Source of the DNA: an uncultured Collinsella sp.
GTDB lineage: Bacteria > Actinomycetota > Coriobacteriia > Coriobacteriales > Coriobacteriaceae
NCBI GenBank assembly: GCA_900754275.1
Contig: CAAECF010000080.1
Span: 1-20,439, forward strand
DNA: 20,439 bases
Direction: 5' to 3'
The notes under the pieces: generated by a model
Seen by the model: the letters and a program-made list of their open reading frames with translations, nothing else
Databases searched by the model: none
What the model was told of the DNA's origin: nothing
Shown here: positions 6,720 to 12,818 of the stretch, piece by piece
Numbering within the stretch: position 1 is the first letter of the stretch
Layout: each line of letters opens with the position of its first letter
Program-made: the position numbers and the translations under genes

Positions 6720-7595
6720 ATGACGGCTGCTGCGGCTGTGGAGCCCACGGAGCTTGAAGAACTCATGAAAGCGCAGGCCGAGGCCGCGCACGAGCGCGAG
6801 GTTGGGGATGCGACTCGCCCCACGGCAGAGGATCTTGCCGCCTCGCCGACGCGAATCGATGTTGAGGGCCTCGACCTGTTCTATGGCGACCACCATGCGC
6901 TCAAGGATGTGAATATCAAGATCCGCGACAAGCAGATTACCTCGTTCATCGGGCCTTCGGGCTGCGGAAAGTCCACGTTGCTGCGCTGCTTTAACCGCAT
7001 GAACGACGGCATCAAGGACTGCCGAATCGAGGGAAAGATTGCGCTCGATGGTCAAGATATCCTGGGCGACTACGACATCTGCCGCCTTCGCCAGCGCGTG
7101 GGCATGGTGTTCCAGCGCCCCAACCCGTTTCCCATGAGCATCTACGACAACGTCGCCTATGGGCCGCGCGGTATGGGTGTGCGCGATCGCGTCGTGCTCG
7201 ACGAGCTGGTCGAAGACTCCCTGCGACGCGCCGCCCTGTGGGACGAGGCCAAGGACAAGCTCAAAGAGTCGGGTCTGGGTCTTTCGGGCGGCCAGCAGCA
7301 GCGCCTGTGCATCGCCCGCGCACTTGCCGTGCAGCCCGACATTCTGCTGATGGACGAGCCGACCTCGGCACTCGATCCCGTATCGACGCTGGTGGTGGAG
7401 CAGCTGGCCTGCGAGCTCAAAGAGACCTGCACGCTCGTGGTCGTTACGCACAATATGCAGCAGGCGGCGCGTATCTCCGATTCGGTCGCATTCTTTTTGC
7501 TGGGTGAGCTGGTGGAGCACGCGCCCACCGCGCAACTCTTCAAGAATCCGACCGATCCGCGCACGGCGGATTATTTGACGGGGCGTTTTGGCTGA
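6720..7595 (+). CDS. pstB: Phosphate ABC transporter ATP-binding protein PstB
   Basis: PstB hydrolyses ATP on the inner face of the membrane to drive phosphate import through PstC and PstA. Motifs from this start are Walker A GPSGCGKST (78-86), QRPNPFPMSIYDNV (Q-loop region, a PstB hallmark), signature LSGGQQQR (about 187-194), Walker B ILLMDEPTSALD (about 208-219) and the switch histidine in VVVTHNMQ. I chose ATG 6720 because GGAGGT (6707-6712) lies seven bases before it; the in-frame GTG at 6705 overlaps that site. There are about 45 residues before the ABC core, longer than usual, rich in Ala and Glu and of unknown role. The usual neighbours pstS, pstC, pstA and phoU are absent on both sides; the PhoP/PhoR-like pair follows instead. 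Confidence 0.95.
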   Translation: MTAAAAVEPTELEELMKAQAEAAHEREVGDATRPTAEDLAASPTRIDVEGLDLFYGDHHALKDVNIKIRDKQITSFIGPSGCGKSTLLRCFNRMNDGIKDCRIEGKIALDGQDILGDYDICRLRQRVGMVFQRPNPFPMSIYDNVAYGPRGMGVRDRVVLDELVEDSLRRAALWDEAKDKLKESGLGLSGGQQQRLCIARALAVQPDILLMDEPTSALDPVSTLVVEQLACELKETCTLVVVTHNMQQAARISDSVAFFLLGELVEHAPTAQLFKNPTDPRTADYLTGRFG

Positions 7596-7605
7596 TACCA
7601 TCTAG

Positions 7606-7619
7606 TAAAGGTACCTTTA
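7606..7619 (+). promoter_or_regulatory. 14-base perfect palindrome before the PhoP-like gene
   Basis: TAAAGGTACCTTTA is a perfect palindrome 40 bases before the start codon, in the 64-base gap after pstB. Its length and place suit a dimeric regulator's operator. With no loop it is unlikely to be a terminator. Confidence 0.35.
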
Positions 7620-7659
7620 GGGTTAAGATGCGGTCATGCCGGCCGCAAAGGGGTTCAAC

Positions 7660-8388
7660 ATGATCTATTACGTCGAGGACGATGACAACATCAGGGATTT
7701 GACGGTCTATGCGCTGCGCAAGCAGGGGATTGAGGCCGAAGGCTTTTCGTGCGACGGTGAGTTTAAGGCTGCCGTGGCGCGACGGGTACCCGATGCCGTC
7801 CTGCTCGACATCATGCTGCCCGATACCGATGGCTTGGCGATTATGCGTCGACTGCGTGCCGATCGCCTGACGGCGACGGTGCCCATCATGATGCTTACCG
7901 CCAAGGATACCGAGCTCGACAAGGTGATGGCGCTCGATGGCGGTGCCGACGATTACCTGACTAAGCCGTTTTCGCTCATGGAGCTCGCCAGCCGCTGCCG
8001 CGCACTGCTGCGTCGCGGCGGCATGGTCAAACAGGCAAGCGATGTGCTCAGCGTGGGCGACATCGTGCTCTCGCCCAGCCATCGTGAGGTGACTGTTGCC
8101 GGCGAGTCGCTTAAGCTCACCCTGCGCGAGTTCGACCTGCTCGAGTACCTCATGCGCAAGCCCGGCGTGGTCTTTACCCGCGAGTCGTTGCTGCAGAGCG
8201 TGTGGGGCTGGGACTTCGACGGCGGTTCGCGCACCGTTGACGTGCACGTGCAGACGCTTCGCCAAAAACTGGGCGAGCATGCCAGCGCCATCGAGACCGT
8301 GCGCGGCGTGGGCTACCGCTTGGCCGAGCCTTCTGCCGGTGATGGTGCCGAAGGTGACGACACCGCGGCCACCGCATCGGAGGAGTAA
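7660..8388 (+). CDS. PhoP-like OmpR-family response regulator
   Basis: The 242-residue protein has a receiver domain with acidic residues at 6-8 (YVEDDDN), phosphoacceptor Asp50 (LLDIMLPD), Thr80 and Lys102 (YLTKPF), and a winged-helix DNA-binding domain (about 125-225) ending in VRGVGYRLAEP. I chose ATG 7660 because AAAGGGG (7647-7653) lies six bases upstream; an ATG at 7636 would add eight residues with a poorer site. The tail is an acidic, Ala-rich extension of about 20 residues after the usual end of the domain. The place after pstB and before a PhoR-type kinase suggests phosphate-starvation control. That is inference: the domain alone does not fix the signal. Confidence 0.9.
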   Translation: MIYYVEDDDNIRDLTVYALRKQGIEAEGFSCDGEFKAAVARRVPDAVLLDIMLPDTDGLAIMRRLRADRLTATVPIMMLTAKDTELDKVMALDGGADDYLTKPFSLMELASRCRALLRRGGMVKQASDVLSVGDIVLSPSHREVTVAGESLKLTLREFDLLEYLMRKPGVVFTRESLLQSVWGWDFDGGSRTVDVHVQTLRQKLGEHASAIETVRGVGYRLAEPSAGDGAEGDDTAATASEE

Positions 8389-8391
8389 CCC

Positions 8392-9816
8392 GTGGTCTTC
8401 GCCCCCCAGGGAAAACATACGCTGTCGCACCGCGTTTTTGTGACGATCTTTGTCTGCGCCATGGCGGTTATCGTGGCGTTTACGGTGCTGGGTGCGTTCT
8501 TTGTGCAAAACACCTTGGCGGATGCCACGAGTGCCAACCTGGCGCAAGAAACCGAGCTCATTGCTGCCGCCCTCGACGAGCAGCAGGAGCCCATCCCGTT
8601 CTTGCGTAGCCTCGATCGAGAGGACTTGCGCATCACGCTGATTAACAAGGATGGATCGGTTGCCTACGACAACGAGGCGCCGCCTTCCACACTGCCCAAC
8701 CATGGCGATCGCCCCGAGGTCATCGAGGCCTTTGAGAGTGGTTCGGGTTCCGCGGAGCGCGCAAGCTCTACGCTCGACGAGATTATGCTGTATCGCGCCG
8801 TCGCCCTTGATAACGGCCAGGTTGTCCGCTTGGCGCAGGCCCAGCCTGGCGTTGCGGCGATTTTGCTGTCGATGGTGGCGCCGATGCTGCTTATCGCAGC
8901 AGCGGGTGCGGTACTCTCGTTTTTTATGGCGCGCCGCGAGTCCCGTGCCATCATCGCGCCTTTGCAAGAGGTGGATTTGGACCACCCACGCCGTAGCTAT
9001 GAGCACGCCTATGCCGAGATGGTCCCCATGCTTGAGCGTATTGAGTCGCAGCGCCAGGAGCTCAAGCGCCAAATGGCGGTGCTGGCGGACAACGACCGTA
9101 TGCGCCGCGAGTTCACGGCGAATATCACCCATGAGCTCAAGACGCCGCTTACGGCGATTTCGGGCTATGCCGAGCTCATCGCAAACGGCATGGTCGAGGG
9201 CGAGGGCGACCTGCGCAACTTTGGCGGTCGCATCTATCGTGAGGCGGGCCGCTTGGCAGCGCTTGTCAACGATATCCTTACGCTGTCTAACTTGGACGAG
9301 GCCGAGCGTGCAGCTGAGGGCGAGGCGGTGCCCATTGGGTCCACGGAGCCTATTGAGCTCTCGCGTGCCATCTACGCGGTCGAGCAGCGTCTTGAACAGG
9401 TCGCCCGTCAGGCGAATGTGACGATAAGTCATGAGACCAAGCCTGTGGTCATCGAGGGCGTGTCGCGCTTGATTGACGAGCTCATCTATAATCTGGCAAG
9501 CAACGCCATCCGCTACAATCGACCCGGCGGTACGGTTACGCTGCAGTGCGGCACCAACGACGAAGGCCATCCGTTCCTTGCGGTCGCCGACACGGGAATC
9601 GGTATCGCGCCTGAAGAACAGGGCAAGGTATTTGAGCGGTTCTACCGCGTGGACAAGAGTAGGTCCAAGGCACGCGGCGGAACCGGTCTGGGGCTTGCCA
9701 TTGTCAAGCATGCGGCCCTGTATCATCACGCCACGCTCGATCTGTCGAGCGAGTTGGGCGTGGGAACCACCATTACGGTGACGTTTCCCATACAGCAGGA
9801 CGAGCCATTCGCATAG
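8392..9816 (+). CDS. PhoR-like membrane sensor histidine kinase
   Basis: The kinase is translationally linked to the regulator: GGAGGAG (8379-8385) lies within the last codons of that gene and six bases before GTG 8392. The 474 residues comprise a first membrane segment (about 17-39), an external domain of roughly 115 residues (40-153), a second membrane segment (about 155-178), a linker, and the HisKA domain with FTANITHELKTPL, phosphoacceptor His247. The ATPase domain has an N box LIYNLASNAIRYN (about 364-376), DTGIGI and GGTGLGLAIVKHA. This two-pass layout is that of PhoR/WalK-type Gram-positive kinases. No PAS domain is obvious. A terminator-like hairpin follows the stop. Signal specificity for phosphate is inferred from the neighbouring pstB. 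Confidence 0.92.
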   Translation: MVFAPQGKHTLSHRVFVTIFVCAMAVIVAFTVLGAFFVQNTLADATSANLAQETELIAAALDEQQEPIPFLRSLDREDLRITLINKDGSVAYDNEAPPSTLPNHGDRPEVIEAFESGSGSAERASSTLDEIMLYRAVALDNGQVVRLAQAQPGVAAILLSMVAPMLLIAAAGAVLSFFMARRESRAIIAPLQEVDLDHPRRSYEHAYAEMVPMLERIESQRQELKRQMAVLADNDRMRREFTANITHELKTPLTAISGYAELIANGMVEGEGDLRNFGGRIYREAGRLAALVNDILTLSNLDEAERAAEGEAVPIGSTEPIELSRAIYAVEQRLEQVARQANVTISHETKPVVIEGVSRLIDELIYNLASNAIRYNRPGGTVTLQCGTNDEGHPFLAVADTGIGIAPEEQGKVFERFYRVDKSRSKARGGTGLGLAIVKHAALYHHATLDLSSELGVGTTITVTFPIQQDEPFA

Positions 9817-9841
9817 CGATATAACATAGATATTGATGCAG

Positions 9842-9874
9842 ACGCCGCATTTGACTTTCGGGTGCGGCGTTGTT
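9842..9874 (+). terminator. Probable terminator after the PhoR-like kinase
   Basis: ACGCCGCA (9842-9849) pairs perfectly with TGCGGCGT (9863-9870) around 13 bases, followed by the mixed T-run TGTTGT. It separates the phosphate unit from the polysaccharide cassette. The loop is large and the T-run broken, so termination may be partial. Confidence 0.6.
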
Positions 9875-9935
9875 GTGCAATTTTACGATTGCTTCCGACA
9901 TTTTTACAGGAGAGCCTGTTTCTTATGTATAGAGT

Positions 9936-9964
9936 TTGGTCTCGGTAAAAAGATGCGATAACAT
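9936..9964 (+). promoter_or_regulatory. Candidate promoter of the cpsCDB-like operon
   Basis: TTGGTC (9936-9941) and TAACAT (9959-9964) are 17 bases apart, each only a partial match to consensus. A small hairpin ACAGG-AGAG-CCTGT (9906-9919) lies just upstream. The ribosome site AAAGG (9999-10003) precedes the first gene. Confidence 0.35.
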
Positions 9965-10011
9965 ACAGACAGTTTTGTCAATCCGAACTGGGGAAATGAA
10001 AGGCAAGCTGC

Positions 10012-10668
10012 ATGACCCTTCTCGAACTGTTCCAGCTGCTGAAGAAGCACCTTCAGCTGGTCATCACCCTTCCGGTGGTCTGCGCGATCGCCATGGGCAT
10101 CGTGTCCTTCGTTGCGATGGACAACACCTATACCGCGACGACGAGCATGTACATTCTCGCCAAGACCGACGATAGCGGTCAGATGAGCTACAACGATCTC
10201 TCGGCGAGTCAGATGCTTTCCAACGATATCGCCACGCTGCTGGATAGCGATAGCGTTAAGAGCGGCGCAGCCAATGAACTGGGCCTCACCGATCTGGATG
10301 ACTACAAGGTGTCTGTTTCCTCCGAGACCACCACGCGTGTCATTACGCTTTCGGTTACCGGCACCGATGCCAAGGAGACGGCTAAGGTCGCAAAGGCCAT
10401 GGCCAGCTCGGTGAGTACGGTCGCTCAGAACGTCGGCGCTGCCCAGAGCATCAACGTTATCGACGAGGCTAAGACCCCCGAAGCCCCCAGCGGTCCCAAG
10501 CGTATGCTGTACGTTGCTGTCGCGTTCCTCGCCGGTATCTTTATCGCAGTCGCCTATGTCGTTTTGGCAGACATGCTCAATACCCGCATCCGCGGTGCCG
10601 AAGAGGCAGAAGAGCTCCTGGGCATTCCCGTTGTTGGCCGAATTCCGGCTATGAAAGGTGGTAAATAG
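10012..10668 (+). CDS. cpsC: Wzz-type polysaccharide co-polymerase, CpsC/YwqC-like
   Basis: Proteins of this family sit in the membrane, control chain length and export of capsule or exopolysaccharide, and switch on the partner tyrosine kinase through their cytoplasmic tail. The 218 residues show the family layout: a short cytoplasmic start (LLELFQLLKKH), a first membrane segment (about 16-36), an external domain of about 130 residues (YTATTSMYILAK onward), a proline-containing motif PEAPSGPKR (156-164) and a second membrane segment (about 165-187). The cytoplasmic tail ends in ELLGIPVVGRIPAMKGGK, as in kinase-activating members. The stop lies two bases before the kinase start, so the two are coexpressed. 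I use the Streptococcus name by family resemblance only. Confidence 0.9.
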   Translation: MTLLELFQLLKKHLQLVITLPVVCAIAMGIVSFVAMDNTYTATTSMYILAKTDDSGQMSYNDLSASQMLSNDIATLLDSDSVKSGAANELGLTDLDDYKVSVSSETTTRVITLSVTGTDAKETAKVAKAMASSVSTVAQNVGAAQSINVIDEAKTPEAPSGPKRMLYVAVAFLAGIFIAVAYVVLADMLNTRIRGAEEAEELLGIPVVGRIPAMKGGK

Positions 10669-10670
10669 GC

Positions 10671-11408
10671 ATGGCTAAGGCAAAGAACACCGATAAGCTC
10701 GTTGTACAGAATGCCGCCAAGACCCTTCTGGCCAACATCCGCTTTGCGAGCGTGGACGACCCCATTCGCACTATTACCGTCACGTCCTCGATTCCCAACG
10801 AGGGCAAGTCTACGGTTTCCATCAACCTTGCCCAGGCTATCGCCACGAGCGGCAAGTCCGTGCTCCTGGTCGAGGCCGATATGCGCCGCAGGTCCCTTTC
10901 CGATATGCTCGGCGTTCGTTCGCGCGGCGGACTCTATGCGGTCCTTTCCGAGCAGATCTCCATTGACCAGGCAATTGTCGAGACGGGTCAGAAGAACTTC
11001 TACTTCCTCGATGCCGAGCCGCATATTCCCAATCCTGCCGACATCATTGTCTCTCACCGCTTTGCCAAGTTGGTAAAGGCACTGTCCGCCAAGTTCCAGT
11101 ACGTCATCTTTGATGCTCCCCCGGTCGGCACCTTCATCGATGCTGCCGAGATTGCCAGCCTGACCGACGGTACGCTGTTCGTGGTGCGCGAGGACTTCAC
11201 CAAGCGCGAGGAGGCACTCAACGCCATCGGTCAGCTTAAGAAGTCCGAAAAGGTCAAGCTCATCGGTACCGTTATGAACTACTGCGAGACCGAGACCAGC
11301 GAGTACTACTACTCCTACTACACCAAGGACGGTAAGAAGGTGAAGAAGGGCTCGGACGATCAGGGGACTTCCAAAAAGGGCATCTTCACCAACCGAGCAA
11401 ACGTTTAG
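10671..11408 (+). CDS. cpsD: Bacterial tyrosine kinase (BY-kinase), CpsD/YwqD-like
   Basis: The protein autophosphorylates on tyrosine and cycles with the CpsC-type activator to regulate polysaccharide assembly. The 245 residues have Walker A SSIPNEGKST (39-48), Walker A' VLLVEADMRRR (about 64-74) and Walker B YVIFDAPP (about 144-151). The tail carries a tyrosine cluster EYYYSYYTK (211-219), five tyrosines, the expected autophosphorylation site, followed by a basic stretch and about 25 further residues. A conserved segment at the start (TLLANIRFAS) matches the subunit-contact region of BY-kinases. The ribosome site AAAGGTGG (10654-10661) overlaps the end of the preceding gene. The matching phosphatase follows after 17 bases. 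Confidence 0.93.
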   Translation: MAKAKNTDKLVVQNAAKTLLANIRFASVDDPIRTITVTSSIPNEGKSTVSINLAQAIATSGKSVLLVEADMRRRSLSDMLGVRSRGGLYAVLSEQISIDQAIVETGQKNFYFLDAEPHIPNPADIIVSHRFAKLVKALSAKFQYVIFDAPPVGTFIDAAEIASLTDGTLFVVREDFTKREEALNAIGQLKKSEKVKLIGTVMNYCETETSEYYYSYYTKDGKKVKKGSDDQGTSKKGIFTNRANV

Positions 11409-11425
11409 TTGATTAAGGCTGACCT

Positions 11426-12076
11426 ATGCGTGACATTCATTGCCATATCTTGCCGGGTGTAGACGACGGCGCCGCCGATCTCGATGAGAGCTTGGCGATG
11501 CTCGAGGCTGCCAAGCGGGCCGGTGTAACCAGAATCGTTTGCACTCCTCACTGCCGTGATCCCTATTTTGATTACGACAAGATGTGGGATGCCTTTGAAC
11601 TGCTGCGTGATAACGCTGACGGTTTTCCGCTCCAGATGGGCTTCGAGGTCAACCATCGAAAGCTCGTTGAACTTGGTATCGATGCCGCGGAGCACTTGCA
11701 TTTCGATGGAACCAACGAGTTTCTGCTCGAGCTTTCGACGCATGCCGATGCGTATGCGTTTAGAGAGTACGAGAACACGATTTACGATTTGCAGTGCCGT
11801 GGCTACCAGGTGATCATCGCTCATCCTGAGCGCTATCGTGCGGTTCAAAAGGATGTAAGCGTGGCGGAGCGCCTGGTCGATATGGGCTGCAAGCTGCAGG
11901 CTTCGGCGGACTTTATTGCCGGCGGTCGCTTTGGTCGCGAAAAAAAGCCGGCACAGCGCCTGTTCGATCAGAACCTGTACAGCTTCATCGCGAGCGATGC
12001 CCATAACGTGGGTCATTACGACTGCCTGGCGAAGGCTCGCGCGAAGTTTAGCGTGCGCGGAGCTCATTTTCGCTAA
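11426..12076 (+). CDS. cpsB: PHP-family protein-tyrosine phosphatase, CpsB/YwqE-like
   Basis: The metal-dependent phosphatase removes phosphate from the tyrosine cluster of the CpsD-type kinase. Its PHP motifs are all present: DIHCHILPGVDDG (His5, His7), CTPH (His42), GFEVN (Glu74), AHPERY (His133, Glu135, Arg136) and ASDAH (Asp191, His193). At 216 residues it is some 25-35 shorter than the Streptococcus and Bacillus proteins I remember, mainly near the end. The order kinase-then-phosphatase differs from Streptococcus, where cpsB comes first. No glycosyltransferase, flippase or polymerase gene follows; the next gene is an acetyltransferase. The cassette is therefore regulatory only within this window. 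Confidence 0.92.
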   Translation: MRDIHCHILPGVDDGAADLDESLAMLEAAKRAGVTRIVCTPHCRDPYFDYDKMWDAFELLRDNADGFPLQMGFEVNHRKLVELGIDAAEHLHFDGTNEFLLELSTHADAYAFREYENTIYDLQCRGYQVIIAHPERYRAVQKDVSVAERLVDMGCKLQASADFIAGGRFGREKKPAQRLFDQNLYSFIASDAHNVGHYDCLAKARAKFSVRGAHFR

Positions 12077-12115
12077 TATCTGTCCCTAACGTTCGCATTG
12101 AATGAAAGGGCAGCC

Positions 12116-12616
12116 ATGGATATCCAACTTAAGACGGGATGCTTTGATGACGCGGCGTTGGTGCGCCGCGTCGTTTTTATGGACGAGCAGGGCTACGAGA
12201 ATGAGTTCGACGCTATCGACGAGGATCAGAACTGCATTCATGTGACGCTCTATGTAGACGGCGAGCTTGCCGGTTGCTCGCGCGTGTTTCCCGAAGAGCT
12301 TGAGCGCGCGGCAGATTCAGAGGCTCCGGTTTCGCCGTCGTGCGATTTGGACGAAGGCGTCGCAGCGGGGGAGACCTATATTATGGGGCGCGTGGCTGTG
12401 CTGCCGAGCATGCGCCGTCGCGGTCTGGCGAGCCAGATCGTCGAGGCCAGTGATGCCGCCGCGCGTGATGCCGGTGCCAAGCTCATAAAACTGCATGCGC
12501 AGGAATACGTGCTGCCGCTCTATGTAAAGGCGGGCTACACGCAAATTGCCCCGGTAGACTACGAAGACGAGGGCCAGCCCCATGTTTGGATGGCCAAGCG
12601 CGTAGATGGCAGATAG
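12116..12616 (+). CDS. GNAT-family N-acetyltransferase
   Basis: The protein should transfer an acetyl group from acetyl-CoA to an amine of an unknown substrate. The 166 residues carry the acetyl-CoA loop RVAVLPSMRRRGLASQIVE (92-110) and the C-terminal LHAQEYVLPLYVKAGY typical of the ElaA/YjcF branch; the MDEQGYENEFDAIDEDQ stretch near residue 22 also fits that branch. I chose ATG 12116 because AAAGGG (12105-12110) lies five bases upstream; the frame also opens at TTG 12098, which overlaps that site. It is 39 bases downstream of the phosphatase gene and may be read from the same transcript. Substrate and role cannot be told from the sequence. Confidence 0.88.
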   Translation: MDIQLKTGCFDDAALVRRVVFMDEQGYENEFDAIDEDQNCIHVTLYVDGELAGCSRVFPEELERAADSEAPVSPSCDLDEGVAAGETYIMGRVAVLPSMRRRGLASQIVEASDAAARDAGAKLIKLHAQEYVLPLYVKAGYTQIAPVDYEDEGQPHVWMAKRVDGR

Positions 12617-12639
12617 GAACGTTCCTTTCCTGCCGGCAG
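12615..12639 (+). repeat. Two tandem perfect palindromes after the GNAT gene
   Basis: AGGAACGTTCCT (12615-12626), whose first two bases are part of the stop codon, and CTGCCGGCAG (12630-12639) are perfect palindromes three bases apart. They could be operator sites or weak hairpins. No T-run follows. Confidence 0.4.
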
Positions 12640-12726
12640 TTTGGGACACTCCTTGGCAATTGGCGCATCAGAGCGCTCGGACATACAGTTTTTCGATTCC
12701 GTATGTATATATGCGCGCTAATGGGT

Positions 12727-12732
12727 TATAAA
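12727..12732 (+). promoter_or_regulatory. Candidate -10 box for htpG
   Basis: TATAAA is the best -10 match in the 200-base gap before htpG. No strong -35 lies 17 bases upstream. Transcription from here would include the hairpin at 12764-12788 in an 80-base leader. I see no CIRCE or HAIR heat-shock operator. Confidence 0.3.
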
Positions 12733-12763
12733 ATCTAAGTCTGAACATAGCAGGTCTGCGATG

Positions 12764-12788
12764 CGGCTCGGGCAACCGGGCCGTTTTT
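12764..12788 (+). terminator. Intrinsic-terminator-like hairpin in the htpG leader
   Basis: CGGCTCGG (12764-12771) pairs with CCGGGCCG (12776-12783), with one T-G wobble, around a GCAA tetraloop, followed by five T. It ends only 30 bases before the htpG start codon, with the ribosome site between and no room for a good promoter. It either terminates the upstream operon or acts as an attenuator of htpG. Confidence 0.75.
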
Positions 12789-12818
12789 GCGGACAGGGGT
12801 AGCGCGAAAGGACTGCAC

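Noticed and set aside
7540..9729. 729-codon minus-strand open frame opposite the PhoP/PhoR-like genes
   Set aside because: The plus strand encodes two clear proteins with all motifs; the antisense frame is His/Arg-rich without any family pattern. The same holds for the 864-codon frame at 15914-18508 and the 423-codon frame at 13416-14687.
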